A stretch of DNA of 29,657 nt from Bacteriovoracaceae bacterium UBA1511 (GCA_002323535.1 DCQT01000004.1:1023-30679), one strand, 5' to 3'. Counted from the stretch's first letter, positions 7,084 through 16,233 are shown. Notes: generated from the sequence alone by a model not told the origin. Numbers and translations: made by a program.

Positions 7084-8187
7084 TTATCTTGTTATTCTTA
7101 AGCCTAACCCAACAAAGTATCCAGGACCGTAAAATTGGCCACCGTTTAGTGTCTGGTTACCTCTTGAGTTTCCATCTTCTGTGTTCATTAAATAGTGGCT
7201 CATTACGCCCAGGTTAACTCCATTGCCTGTTAAATCAACCATGGCCTCTGCAGCACCAAAAAGTTGAATGTTGCCATCGACTCCAAAACTTGTACCCAAG
7301 TCAAGACTTGCACAACCTCTTTTAGACCCTATTTTAAAAGGATGTTGATACCCAGCTTTAAGATCTACTCCAGTGTAAAGACCATCTGAGTCTAACCCAA
7401 AAGGAGTTTCCATTCTGAGAGTTAAACCTGTAAGAGGTTTGTATTCAAGACCTGGTCTTAAAAACTCCATTGTGAAGTGATTACTGTTAAAGTTATGTTG
7501 AATGTTTAAAGCCGAAACATGAATTCCAAGACCTAACTCTTTCATTTTCTCGGCAAAAGAGCTATTTTTAAAATCAAGCTTACCGTCAACTAAGCTTACT
7601 CCTGTAATTGAACCTAATTGAGTTTTTATGCAGCTTTTTTCGAGCGAAGTACTTTGAGAGATTGCAATTGGCTTAAAACAAAATTTAGCGCCGACATCAA
7701 CAACGGAGGATCCGTTTCTTACTCCTAAGGTTCCTGTAACCGAAGATTCCGAAAAAATAGTTTTTGAGGCAGCCTTATCCACAGCAGGCAGAATTTTATT
7801 TTCAATAGTTGCTTTTGATTCTGCAGATAGTTTTTTCGCTTCTGGTTTAATCTTTTGCACTTCGTCCCATACAATCGAAGAGGGCGAGCCTATTCCAAGT
7901 TGATTGCCGAATATCGCGGCAACGAGAGCTCCTTTTCTCTTGGATAGGTTTTGTTTTAATTTTTCAGTATCAGCATCAGTCCAATTAACTTTTGAACTAA
8001 GCTCTGCTGACAAAGAATGAATTGAAGTATCAGAAATTAACTCTGCAATTAACTCTTGATTTTGCTCCGTCATGCTTTTTGTAAGACGATCCATGTGGTC
8101 TTCTGCTGTTAAGAGTTTGTCCTTAGCATAAGCCCCAATACCTGCGGTTAAAGAAAGTAGCGCTGTTCCAACAATTAATTTTTTCAT
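7084..8187 (-). CDS. Exported probable outer-membrane beta-barrel protein
   Basis: The start at 8187 is chosen because MKKLIVGTALLSLTAGIGAYA is a classical signal peptide, with GAGGAG upstream; a longer frame to 8262 adds a basic stretch with no ribosome site. The product has 367 residues. Residues 25-140 are helical and charged. The C-terminal half is a run of alternating amphipathic strands (LTLRMETPFGL, YTGVDLKAGYQHPF, ASLDLGTSFGVDG) ending in YFVGLGLRITR, as in outer-membrane barrels, although the last residue is Arg rather than the usual aromatic. The family is not recognised. It is transcribed alone, with its own strong terminator and a 200-base divergent upstream region, which suggests a well-expressed single gene. 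Confidence 0.78.
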   Translation of the reverse strand: MKKLIVGTALLSLTAGIGAYAKDKLLTAEDHMDRLTKSMTEQNQELIAELISDTSIHSLSAELSSKVNWTDADTEKLKQNLSKRKGALVAAIFGNQLGIGSPSSIVWDEVQKIKPEAKKLSAESKATIENKILPAVDKAASKTIFSESSVTGTLGVRNGSSVVDVGAKFCFKPIAISQSTSLEKSCIKTQLGSITGVSLVDGKLDFKNSSFAEKMKELGLGIHVSALNIQHNFNSNHFTMEFLRPGLEYKPLTGLTLRMETPFGLDSDGLYTGVDLKAGYQHPFKIGSKRGCASLDLGTSFGVDGNIQLFGAAEAMVDLTGNGVNLGVMSHYLMNTEDGNSRGNQTLNGGQFYGPGYFVGLGLRITR

Positions 8188-8388
8188 CTCTTGGATACTC
8201 CTCACATATAGCTTCAAGTTTTTAAAAGTGCCTAACCGCTTACGTTTCATAATCAAGGCCAAAATAGTGATGTGTTTTCAGGTGCTTGTGATTGTTGGTG
8301 TGCTTTTTATTTACTCACTGCTCTAACTTTAGGGGAATTTTTACAATTGGCTTGGCCACATTTTTTGGTTGAAGGTAGATCTAAATAG

Positions 8389-9318
8389 ATGAAAATATTC
8401 GTAATTTTGCTATTCATATTTTCAAGTAATTATTCTTTTTCTCAAGAATTGGGCCCTAATTATTCCTGGGAAAAAAATGACTTCTATCTCCAATGGCCGA
8501 GTAGAATCAATCAATCTGATTACTTTTATAGAGGGCAAGCCACTAACCTTACCACCTTCGCTCAAATGCTCGATATGATGACTACTCCAAAGAGTGATTC
8601 AATTGTAACAAGTAGGCTTCTGAGAACATTAAAAAGTATTTATCCAGAAAAAAGCCTGACAGAGCTCCTTCCTTTAATTGATAAACAAATTAATTGGTGG
8701 AGAGAAAAAAAACTTATTTGGAAGATTACATATTGTCATGTTGATGTATATGGATGTTCCATGCCAACAGTAAGAGAGCTGATGGGTAGTATCTTTAAAG
8801 TGAAAATGCTCCCTGAGGAAATAAGACTAGTTTTAAATAGGCAGGACAGTGGTGGTATTAATTACACGAGCTCATCAGAGATGTCGGAGATATTATCTTA
8901 TTTTGATCCAGTTGTTTCCACATCGTTTTATAAATCTGTTGCTGATAAATTTGGCAAAGATAGAGGTGAGTTTGTTGGGTATGTAATGATTCTTAATGAT
9001 AAAAACCATAGGAATTGCCCATTTATATCTAAAAACAAGGGAAACTGCTTTATTAATCACGAGGAATATCTAGAAGAGTTTGAAGTACCGTTTTGGGGCT
9101 ATGTTTTACCAAGAGAGTTCGAAGGTTTTTTTGTTGATGATTTGAAATTAGTAAGAATTAAGCATAATCAGATTCGGATTGAACAAGGTGAATCAAACGT
9201 AATGCTCGACAAAGAAGGTGGGCTTGGTTGTAACAATCTAAATAATTTAAATTTCGATTCAAATAGAAAACAACTTTTATTTAGCTCATTAAAGACTGAA
9301 TTCGGCTGTAAAAAATAA
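8389..9318 (+). CDS. Exported protein, function unknown
   Basis: The 309-residue protein starts with a signal peptide (MKIFVILLFIFSSNYSFSQ). The mature part is rich in aromatic residues and contains six cysteines in the motifs TYCHVDVYGCSM, NCPF, NCF, GCNN and GCKK, which may form disulfides. I recognise no enzyme motif. The next gene, a lytic transglycosylase, starts 22 bases downstream on the same strand, so the two are probably cotranscribed and the protein may act in the periplasm with it. The ribosome site is weak (GGTAG, about eleven bases upstream). Confidence 0.75.
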   Translation: MKIFVILLFIFSSNYSFSQELGPNYSWEKNDFYLQWPSRINQSDYFYRGQATNLTTFAQMLDMMTTPKSDSIVTSRLLRTLKSIYPEKSLTELLPLIDKQINWWREKKLIWKITYCHVDVYGCSMPTVRELMGSIFKVKMLPEEIRLVLNRQDSGGINYTSSSEMSEILSYFDPVVSTSFYKSVADKFGKDRGEFVGYVMILNDKNHRNCPFISKNKGNCFINHEEYLEEFEVPFWGYVLPREFEGFFVDDLKLVRIKHNQIRIEQGESNVMLDKEGGLGCNNLNNLNFDSNRKQLLFSSLKTEFGCKK

Positions 9319-9340
9319 ACAAAGTATCCGAAACTAAGTA

Positions 9341-10690
9341 GTGCTGAATAGTTTAATACTTCTCATATTTTTGTGTCTCACTTCTCCTTCTTATGGACAG
9401 GTTTCCTCTAGTTTATCAGGGCATTTGTATTACCCTGACTCAGGTGGATTAGATAAAGTTATTGAAGATCGTTACATAAGAGTTCTTACAACAAATAATT
9501 CAGTAAACTATTTTCTTCATAACGGTAAACCTACAGGAGTTCAGTATGAACTCGTAAAAAAATTTATCCAAAACCTAAACTCAGAACTTAAATTAAAACC
9601 TCCTCTTATTCAATTTGAGATGATTCCTGCCCCAAAGGAACAGCTGGTACCATTATTGCTCGAGGGTCGTGGTGACTTAATAGCGGCAGACTTATCTAAT
9701 TATGAAAACATTGTCCCCGAAATATCTTTTTCTAGAAGACTCAGGGAAATAAAAAAAGTTCTCGTTATTAATGATCAATATAAAGAAAATGATGAGTTTT
9801 ATGCTAATACACACTTAAAATACTCTTTGGTTAAGAGTCTTTCACTTGAACCAAATAAGCTTGAAGTGTTATCGGATGGTTTCAGTGAACAAGATCTACT
9901 AGAATTAACTTCGATTGGACAATTTAATGCCGTGGTTGTTGATTACTATATTGGTAAGTATTTTTCAGATCAGTATTCAAATCTAAAAATCCATGCTGTT
10001 CAAAAAGATAAACTACTTCCTAGCTCTTGGGTTGTGCGTAAAGAAAATACAAAATTACTTACCAAAATTAATGAGTTTATCCCCTCTGTATCAGTAGGGT
10101 CTTTTCTAGGTAATTTTTTAGATTTAAAGTATAAGAAGTCTTATACAACAATTAGATTTAAGAATGATCAATTTAAAAATCAAAAGATTTCTCCCTTTGA
10201 TTCTTTGTTGAAAAAATATGGGGCGATGTACAACTTAGACTGGGTTTTATTGGCTTCATTATCTTTTCAGGAATCAAGATTTAATCAGTCTCTGGTAAGC
10301 AAGGCAAATGCCGTTGGTGTGTTTCAAGTAAAAGAGTCTACTGCAAGAGAACCATATATAAAAATTTATCCAATTAGTGGGCAAAATAATCTTGAGAGAA
10401 ATATTCATGCGGGTGTTAAATATCTTAATTGGATTAAAAAATCTTTCTTTGACCCAATAAAAAAAATGAGAGAAAAGGATAGGGTGCGTTTCGCGTTGGC
10501 TGCTTATAATTCAGGCCCAAGTCGAGTCTTAAAGGCAATGAAGCTAGCAGATAAAAAGGGTTTAGATCCTAATAAGTGGTTTAGGAATGTTGAACTCATA
10601 ATGATAGATATGCGACTTCTAGAACCCGTTCGGTACGTCTCTGAGATCAATAAAAGATTTGTTGCTTATGACCTTTTACTAAAAAATTAA
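9341..10690 (+). CDS. MltF-like lytic transglycosylase (SBP_bac_3 + SLT domains)
   Basis: The 449-residue protein starts with GTG and a signal peptide (MLNSLILLIFLCLTSPSYG). Residues about 45-260 resemble a periplasmic solute-binding domain of family 3 (IRVLTTNNSVNYFLHNGKP, then GRGDLIAADLSN). Residues about 285-440 form the SLT lysozyme-like domain: SLSFQESRFNQ with catalytic Glu311, NAVGVFQVKESTA, the AAYNSGPSRV motif (387-396) and the closing PVRYVSEINKR. This two-domain order is that of MltF, which cleaves peptidoglycan glycan strands to 1,6-anhydro-muropeptides. Unlike E. coli MltF the N-terminus reads as a cleavable signal. In predatory or scavenging bacteria such enzymes serve wall remodelling; that use here is inference. 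It ends four bases inside the convergent gene. Confidence 0.9.
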   Translation: MLNSLILLIFLCLTSPSYGQVSSSLSGHLYYPDSGGLDKVIEDRYIRVLTTNNSVNYFLHNGKPTGVQYELVKKFIQNLNSELKLKPPLIQFEMIPAPKEQLVPLLLEGRGDLIAADLSNYENIVPEISFSRRLREIKKVLVINDQYKENDEFYANTHLKYSLVKSLSLEPNKLEVLSDGFSEQDLLELTSIGQFNAVVVDYYIGKYFSDQYSNLKIHAVQKDKLLPSSWVVRKENTKLLTKINEFIPSVSVGSFLGNFLDLKYKKSYTTIRFKNDQFKNQKISPFDSLLKKYGAMYNLDWVLLASLSFQESRFNQSLVSKANAVGVFQVKESTAREPYIKIYPISGQNNLERNIHAGVKYLNWIKKSFFDPIKKMREKDRVRFALAAYNSGPSRVLKAMKLADKKGLDPNKWFRNVELIMIDMRLLEPVRYVSEINKRFVAYDLLLKN

Positions 10691-11649
10691 TACCCAAGAC
10701 CAATCGTAGCACAAACAAAACTTAGGTTTTGAAAAGCGGGGGCTTTGAGCTTCCTCTTAGACACTAGTTTGTCTAAATATAGAGAACTAACACTGTCCTT
10801 GTCTCTTAGAAAGTAAGAGTTAAATCGATCAACAACGGACGGAAGACTTCTTTTTTCACAATATTCCGCTAAGTAGGGTTTGATTTGTTTAAATCTCTTT
10901 TTTCTGTATGTTGAAGTATAGAAACTTTCGTCCCATTTTGGATTGACGTACTTAGAGATGTCAATCGTTCTAGAAAGTGACCATTCCTCTTTATCATTTT
11001 TAACAAGAAGCGGCTTTTTCCCTTCACACATTGTTCGCATGAACTCTAGCCCTTGGAAGTTAGCTTCAAGGTCAGCATAAGAAAATACACCAGAAACTAA
11101 ATAACCATAATAAGTTCTTTCAGAAAAAATCCCTCTTTTGATCGCCTTGATTTGTGAGTACTTAATAGATTTCCCACGACGACGATATTTACTGTAAGTT
11201 TTGAAGTAATCTCTTCCCACTGTGATAAAATGTCCTAGTTTATCAACACCAAAATAAACATTGTTCATCATTAAGTTAACGCCAAAAACCTTTAGTTTGA
11301 AAATACCAACGTCTCTGTAAATACTTTCTTTTATGACACCTTTTGCGGACTTTTTTAGTGGTGGGTAACGATCGACATCTTCACTATGATACATGTCACT
11401 TTCTATCATGCTAAGCATGTCAGTCGTTCTGCCATTCCAATCCATCGCTTTGATGGCAGCCTTTTCACAGGTTAAATCACTATCAATTTCTTTTACTGCA
11501 TTACTAATTTTTTCGTTTAGATATTTGTTAATGTAATCACCGGAGTCATTTAGTTCTATGCCCCAAGTCATGTATTGATCTGTTTCTAAAGCGAGGCTGT
11601 TAAAAGCAAATAGTGAAATAATGGCCATAAAAATGATTGTTTTATTCAT
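10687..11649 (-). CDS. Exported protein with a DKLGHF motif, function unknown
   Basis: This 320-residue protein begins with a signal peptide (MNKTIIFMAIISLFAFNSLA). Its centre carries YFGVDKLGHFITVGRDYFK (about 132-150), a pattern with conserved Asp, Lys and His that recalls membrane- or lipid-associated families with a D-K-x-x-H core, though I cannot name the family. The C-terminal half is basic and rich in Tyr and Lys, with a few cysteines. It is transcribed alone, tail to tail with the transglycosylase gene, and its upstream region is shared with the divergent SDR gene. Confidence 0.72.
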   Translation of the reverse strand: MNKTIIFMAIISLFAFNSLALETDQYMTWGIELNDSGDYINKYLNEKISNAVKEIDSDLTCEKAAIKAMDWNGRTTDMLSMIESDMYHSEDVDRYPPLKKSAKGVIKESIYRDVGIFKLKVFGVNLMMNNVYFGVDKLGHFITVGRDYFKTYSKYRRRGKSIKYSQIKAIKRGIFSERTYYGYLVSGVFSYADLEANFQGLEFMRTMCEGKKPLLVKNDKEEWSLSRTIDISKYVNPKWDESFYTSTYRKKRFKQIKPYLAEYCEKRSLPSVVDRFNSYFLRDKDSVSSLYLDKLVSKRKLKAPAFQNLSFVCATIGLGY

Positions 11650-11752
11650 AGTTAGTTCTCTTAATATAAAATTTAGTCAAGAATTGTTGATTACTAAAAT
11701 ACTGGCTGAATGATAAGGTATAAAAAAAAAGTGAAAAAAATAGGTGGTCTAA

Positions 11753-12664
11753 GTGCTTGGAAATACATGTGGAAAATTGTTGGATTATTCGATATACTTC
11801 TCATTTGATCGTTCTGGTTACCTTAGGCATCAGAAAGCCTTCACTCCACTTGATACTTCTGAATTAAAAAATAAAGTTGGAATCGTGACAGGAGGGACCT
11901 CTGGAATTGGACTTGAAGTTGTCGATTTTTTTAAAAAAGCTGGGACAAAGGTTTATGTCAGTTCACGAAGTGCAAATTCTCAAAACAATTCTGAAAAAAT
12001 AAAGTTCACATCTTTAGATATGAGCTGTTTTAAAAGTGTAAAGAAGTTCTGTGACAATTTTGAAGGTAAGGTTGATTATTTAATATTAAACGCTGGGGGA
12101 ATGCCGGAATCTTTAGGTTTAAATGAATTTGGTATCGAGTCTCAATTCGCTTCTCAGGTTATAGGTCATTACTTAATGTTTCGCCTTTTACATGATCAAA
12201 ATAAGCTTGAAAAAGGAGCACGGGTTATCTGGACTGCTTCGGGTGGAATGTATTTAACAAAATTTGATAAACAATTTATTTATGGAAAAAAAACTCCATA
12301 TGACAAAGTCGCGACCTATGCGAACGCCAAAAGGGCTCAAGTAATATTAAACAAAATGCTTGCAAGGAAGTTTGATGTTTTCCAGGCGGTAATGCACCCT
12401 GGCTGGGTGGATACACCAGGGGTCCGTACCGCAATACCTGGTTTTTTTAAATTTACAAAAAAAAGACTCCGGCTTCCAAATGAGGGGGCAGATTGTATTA
12501 ATTGGTTAGTTTCGACAAAGGACGCAATACCAAGTGGTGGTCTATGGTTTGATCGAAAACTGCGTAAGAAAGTGGTCTTTCCTTGGACAAAAAATACAAA
12601 AGATGAGTGTGATTACGTTTTATCCTCTTGCGAGTCAATATATGATCAATTGACGAAAGGGTAA
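11753..12664 (+). CDS. SDR-family oxidoreductase (DHRS12-like)
   Basis: A GTG start is supported by AGGTGG five bases upstream. The 303-residue protein has the Rossmann cofactor motif TGGTSGIG (46-53), Asp89 after the third strand, NAG (113-115), catalytic Ser163 and Tyr189-x-x-x-Lys193 (YANAK), so it is a complete classical SDR using NAD(P)H. The roughly 38-residue N-terminal extension, FDRSGYLRHQKAF followed by the Rossmann fold, and HPGWVDTPGV resemble eukaryotic DHRS12 and its bacterial relatives. The substrate is unknown, perhaps a lipid or aldehyde. It heads the plus-strand run to 16149, with 21 bases to the next gene. Confidence 0.9.
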   Translation: MLGNTCGKLLDYSIYFSFDRSGYLRHQKAFTPLDTSELKNKVGIVTGGTSGIGLEVVDFFKKAGTKVYVSSRSANSQNNSEKIKFTSLDMSCFKSVKKFCDNFEGKVDYLILNAGGMPESLGLNEFGIESQFASQVIGHYLMFRLLHDQNKLEKGARVIWTASGGMYLTKFDKQFIYGKKTPYDKVATYANAKRAQVILNKMLARKFDVFQAVMHPGWVDTPGVRTAIPGFFKFTKKRLRLPNEGADCINWLVSTKDAIPSGGLWFDRKLRKKVVFPWTKNTKDECDYVLSSCESIYDQLTKG

Positions 12665-12685
12665 TGTTCAATCTTTAATATTTGA

Positions 12686-13753
12686 ATGCTTTTTAAATTT
12701 ACTTTTTTATTCTTTTTATCATTTAACCTGTTTTCCTACGATCAAGAACTTGTAATAAACGTTCCTGCTGGAGCACGGGGAGAATCTTATTATTTAACTG
12801 GCGATTTCTGTGATTGGAAGCCTGACTGCTTTAAGCTTGGAGATTTGGATAATTTTTCAATTAAACTCCCTTTACATGAAGCAATTAGACAATCAAAGGT
12901 GAAAGTGACAAAAGGTAGTTGGGATTCAGAAGCTTGTGACAAAAACTCAAGGCCATTAAATAATATTGAGCTAAGTAAACGTAAAAAACTTCAGGTAATT
13001 AATATTGTTTCTTGGTGTGATGAAAAAAAAGCAATAGGTGAGAAAGTCTATTTTTATTATTTTTTTAAAAGCATAAATAAATATAGACGTGTAGATGTAT
13101 ACATCCCTAGTGGGTTCAAGCAAGATTCTAATGATTCATCATTTATACTGTTTCTTGATGGGCAAAATGTTTTTGATTCAAATCGTTCGGCGTTCGGATA
13201 CGAGTGGAGAGCAGATGAAGTTGCAGAGGGCTTAAAAATTGAAGATAAAATATTAGTCTCGATAGATAATGGGGGTAGGTATCGAACCGAGGAGTATCAT
13301 TACTTTAAAAAAGGAAAAGACTTTTCACAGGAAATCGCAAATGATTTTATAAATAGTCTTTGTGAAGAATTTTTAAATAAAGAAAAATGTGATGGCAATA
13401 TTATTGCTGGCAGCTCTTTGGGGGCCTTGTTTGCTTTCACGACTTCATTTTCCCATCCAGAAGTCTTTTCAAAATCAATCAGTTTGTCTTTCCCTGCTTT
13501 TGCTTACGATAACTATGTTTTTAACTTTATTAAGCAGCAAAGAAAGCTTCCGCCCAGGGAAAATTTATTTTATTTTGACTTTGGTGGGTTTGGACAGGAT
13601 GCTAACTACGGGGAATCGTTTGAGAGATTTATTTCAGAGTCGATCATTCAAAAACTCACTATTAAATGGAAAAAATTTCCCTATCATGGGCATAATGAAC
13701 TTAATTGGAGTCAAAGACTTCCATTTATTTTTGAAAACACTCTCATCAAATAG
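12686..13753 (+). CDS. Exported esterase of the Esterase-D / enterochelin esterase-like family
   Basis: The 355-residue protein has a signal peptide (MLFKFTFLFFLSFNLFS). Residues about 25-110 look like a small CBM48/E-set-type beta domain (YYLTGDFCDWKPDCFKL). The alpha/beta hydrolase part follows with RRVDVYIPSGF, FLDGQNVFD, the nucleophile elbow AGSSLGA with Ser244, and a C-terminal GHNELNWSQRLP with the likely catalytic His336. This order is that of PF00756 esterases, which hydrolyse acyl or feruloyl esters, enterochelin or similar substrates. The carbohydrate-binding-like N-terminus hints at a sugar ester; this is inference. The ribosome site is poor, in line with its position inside an operon. 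Confidence 0.82.
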   Translation: MLFKFTFLFFLSFNLFSYDQELVINVPAGARGESYYLTGDFCDWKPDCFKLGDLDNFSIKLPLHEAIRQSKVKVTKGSWDSEACDKNSRPLNNIELSKRKKLQVINIVSWCDEKKAIGEKVYFYYFFKSINKYRRVDVYIPSGFKQDSNDSSFILFLDGQNVFDSNRSAFGYEWRADEVAEGLKIEDKILVSIDNGGRYRTEEYHYFKKGKDFSQEIANDFINSLCEEFLNKEKCDGNIIAGSSLGALFAFTTSFSHPEVFSKSISLSFPAFAYDNYVFNFIKQQRKLPPRENLFYFDFGGFGQDANYGESFERFISESIIQKLTIKWKKFPYHGHNELNWSQRLPFIFENTLIK

Positions 13754-13804
13754 TCTTTTTTTCCATCATAAGACTAATTTATGTTCGCATGCTTTAATGT
13801 GGGG

Positions 13805-14287
13805 ATGAGATTTATTATCCTTTCTGTAGTATGCGTATTTTTTACTTCATTAGATTGTAACGCTTCAAGTTGTTTAAGTGGTTTAACAAGCAAACCAATA
13901 TGCCCATCTAGCGAATGGAAGCTTCGTAAAGTTATAGACGATATTAATTATGAGCCCGCTGTTTGGTCTAGATTAAATGGTAAAGATAAAAGTAACTTTT
14001 TAATGGCAAAGATGAAACGTGTGAAATTTAAAAACTTGAAAGAGTTAAGAATTACGGCCATTTCTGAGTTTTCAAATAAAAAATTCCACTGGAAAAAAGA
14101 GTTCCTTAGTAAAAAGGATATTGTTGTTGCTGAAGTTATAAGTCCTGATAAAAAACATAAATTTTTTCAAGGTTATATTCGCGCAAAAAATGGAGACTTT
14201 TTTAACCTTAACTGTATGTCCACTCAAAAAATTGCAGAATGGAAAAGTTGTGCACCGATGTTTGAACTAGTTTCTAGAAGGTTATAA
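13805..14287 (+). CDS. Small exported protein, function unknown
   Basis: A start at 13805 gives a compact signal peptide (MRFIILSVVCVFFTSLDCNA) and 160 residues; an in-frame ATG at 13781 would add eight residues and neither has a good ribosome site, so the start is uncertain. The mature part has cysteines at the N-terminus (SSCLSG, PICPSS) and two near the C-terminus (NLNCMSTQ, WKSCAPM), consistent with two disulfides, and a basic beta-rich middle. No family is recognised. The stop overlaps the ATG of the next gene by one base (TAATG), which suggests coupled translation and a shared function with the coiled-coil protein. Confidence 0.72.
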   Translation: MRFIILSVVCVFFTSLDCNASSCLSGLTSKPICPSSEWKLRKVIDDINYEPAVWSRLNGKDKSNFLMAKMKRVKFKNLKELRITAISEFSNKKFHWKKEFLSKKDIVVAEVISPDKKHKFFQGYIRAKNGDFFNLNCMSTQKIAEWKSCAPMFELVSRRL

Positions 14288-15777
14288 TGAAAGTTACGGG
14301 AACTTTAATTCTGTTACTTTTTAGTATAAACGTTTGTTTTTCACAGGGAGGCGGGGGATTGCCACCTTCTTTACCATCATCTGTCCCATCCAGTGGTGGT
14401 GCTGGTGGTTCAAACACAGCGACGCAAATTGAGGCATCACTTAAAAGATTTGAGACCGTCATTGAAGAAGATATTTCTCCCGCTTTAGATCGTGGAGTTG
14501 ATGCTGTGGAGGAAGCGCTAAAACCTAAAAATTTATTTCTAGCTGGATTTGCGACAACTGCAGGAGCGGTTCTTGGAGGGGCTGTTATCAACGGTGCCAT
14601 ATCTGGACTAGGAGAGTTAACAAAATTATTAATGACAGATTGGGATCAAATAAAAGCCAACGTTTACTTTGATAATTTAGATAAACTTTGGAGCCTGAAA
14701 GAAAGACAAAAGGTTGTTGAGGAGAGGTATGATCAACTTATTCGCTCATATAATCAAGTTACTGAGCTTCGGATGAAATTAAGTGAAGAAGAAATGAGAG
14801 ACTACTTAAAAGAGCTCGCTCTTAAAGGTGCGTGTGAGAGTGGAGTATTTAGTAAATCAACATTTGATAAGTTAATGATTGATGGGGAAAAGGTTTTATA
14901 CAATCTACTTTTTCCAGAGCAACTTCGGCAACAGATATGTGACTTTTTATTGATAAGGACGAGGGATCAGCAAAAACTAGAGGATGCTAAAAGCAAAATA
15001 ATTGCCAACTTTAGTGCAATGGCGAAAAAAGAAATTGAAAACTTCAGGGAACAACAGGAAGATAAGTATGAAGCTATTCGCGATGATTTCTTAAAAGAAG
15101 AAATGAGTGAGTATAATGAGGCAAGAGGAGAATTTATTGATTGCTTAAGAAATAGTCCCCTCAGACAAAAAACAAAATTTTCAAAACCACCTTATGTCGA
15201 TGCTCGTGGCAAGGAAGTTGATTTAATTGTTTACTGGAATGAGAAATTTTCAGTTGAAGGTCCTGATGGAAGTTTGCCTGGCCCTGTAATAAGCCAAAAA
15301 AGTTATAGTAAGCTCAAAAGAGGCAACATTAACACACCCCCAGGAGGGAGGGCTCCTAACAATATGATTTTTCTTCAAGGTCCTAGGTCATCAAAGGATA
15401 TATCAAAGCTAAGGTGTCCCTATAAAGATCCTAGTAAGATACCTATAATTGGTGTCCTGATAAATTTGTTCAAGGATGTTAATGAGGAGTGTGAGGAATT
15501 AAGAAAATATTTTTTAGAGGCCACTAATAACGAAGAATACTGCAAAAAACAAGCAACAGAGGGATTTAAAGCCGCTGAGAGAAAGGTTGAAGAGCTGCGA
15601 GGAGCATCCGTTGGACAAGTTGATAGGGATGTTCAAAAAAGAAAAATGGAAATAGAGGCTTCTAGAAAGATCGTTTCATCCTGGGCACGTGAGGGACTTA
15701 CGACGAAAGCTGAAACTAATCGGCTAATTTCTGAGGAGTGGGATAAGTTTAATAAATCAGCATGTTTTTCCAAATAA
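14287..15777 (+). CDS. Exported coiled-coil protein with a glycine-rich hydrophobic segment
   Basis: The 496-residue protein has a signal peptide (MKVTGTLILLLFSINVCFS), then a Gly/Pro/Ser-rich linker (21-42). Residues 83-115 form a hydrophobic segment with regularly placed small residues (LAGFATTAGAVLGGAV and on), a glycine-zipper-like helix able to span or insert into a membrane. Long charged helices follow (about 120-290 and 395-496) with heptad-like Leu, Ile and Glu spacing, broken by a Pro/Gly-rich stretch (300-380). Cysteines are few and scattered. The architecture, secreted helices around a glycine-zipper segment, resembles pore-forming or envelope-spanning proteins in outline only; no family is recognised. 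A LuxR-type regulator gene begins nine bases after the stop. Confidence 0.75.
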   Translation: MKVTGTLILLLFSINVCFSQGGGGLPPSLPSSVPSSGGAGGSNTATQIEASLKRFETVIEEDISPALDRGVDAVEEALKPKNLFLAGFATTAGAVLGGAVINGAISGLGELTKLLMTDWDQIKANVYFDNLDKLWSLKERQKVVEERYDQLIRSYNQVTELRMKLSEEEMRDYLKELALKGACESGVFSKSTFDKLMIDGEKVLYNLLFPEQLRQQICDFLLIRTRDQQKLEDAKSKIIANFSAMAKKEIENFREQQEDKYEAIRDDFLKEEMSEYNEARGEFIDCLRNSPLRQKTKFSKPPYVDARGKEVDLIVYWNEKFSVEGPDGSLPGPVISQKSYSKLKRGNINTPPGGRAPNNMIFLQGPRSSKDISKLRCPYKDPSKIPIIGVLINLFKDVNEECEELRKYFLEATNNEEYCKKQATEGFKAAERKVEELRGASVGQVDRDVQKRKMEIEASRKIVSSWAREGLTTKAETNRLISEEWDKFNKSACFSK

Positions 15778-15786
15778 ATATTAAAA

Positions 15787-16149
15787 ATGAATGACAAAAG
15801 CTCCTATGGCAAAAGCCTGGTATTTGAGAAATTAAAACTCTTAGAAAGAAGGGAATTATCTTTCAATGAAAGAATTAAAATCAAAAAATTCTTTCAGTCT
15901 TTTTTCAACGAATATTTTCAACTTAGAGAGGAATCTAATAGCCTTAACTTAGTTAACCTTACGAAAAGAGAGATAGAAATTTCTGAGTTTGTTGCAAGAG
16001 GGTTCACTAATAATGAGATTTCCTCTGCATTGGAGATATCAATTAAGACCGTTGAGTTTCATCTTAGCTCGGTAATAAGAAAGACAGAGACCAGCAATCG
16101 AACAGAGGCAATGGGGTTTCTCATCAAAAATAAAATAATTAACGTATAA
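15787..16149 (+). CDS. LuxR/GerE-type DNA-binding regulator
   Basis: This 120-residue protein ends in a typical GerE helix-turn-helix: LTKREIEISEFVARGFTNNE, then IS..L.ISIKTVEFHLSSVIRK with the expected spacing (about 57-105). The first 50 residues are helical and basic and do not look like a receiver or autoinducer domain, so it is a small regulator whose signal input is not obvious. It follows the coiled-coil gene by nine bases and so is probably cotranscribed. A perfect palindrome lies between it and the CpaF-like gene and is a natural candidate for its binding site, although this is untested. Confidence 0.88.
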   Translation: MNDKSSYGKSLVFEKLKLLERRELSFNERIKIKKFFQSFFNEYFQLREESNSLNLVNLTKREIEISEFVARGFTNNEISSALEISIKTVEFHLSSVIRKTETSNRTEAMGFLIKNKIINV

Positions 16150-16171
16150 TTACAGTTGTTTATCAAATTAC

Positions 16172-16187
16172 CTAGGGAGCTCCCTAG
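16172..16187. promoter_or_regulatory. Perfect 16-base palindrome between the LuxR-type and CpaF-like genes
   Basis: CTAGGGAGCTCCCTAG is an exact inverted repeat. As RNA it would give a six-base-pair stem with a four-base loop; the nearest T-rich stretch starts about ten bases later (TTTAATTTTT), too far for a standard terminator. As DNA it is a good candidate operator, 47 bases before the ATG of the gene at 16234. LuxR-type proteins bind such palindromes, but this one has not been tied to any regulator. Confidence 0.5.
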
Positions 16188-16233
16188 TACCCTTGGGTTT
16201 AATTTTTATGTAGTGTGGTTTTAGGAGGTAGTT

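Noticed and set aside
13389..13808. Plus-strand frame of 139 codons overlapping the esterase gene
   Set aside because: It runs in another frame over the catalytic part of the esterase, whose motifs are intact, and encodes no recognisable feature.
14274..14600. Minus-strand frame of 108 codons over the start of the coiled-coil gene
   Set aside because: Its Ala/Pro/Ser-rich product mirrors the Gly-rich and Ser-rich coding of the sense strand.
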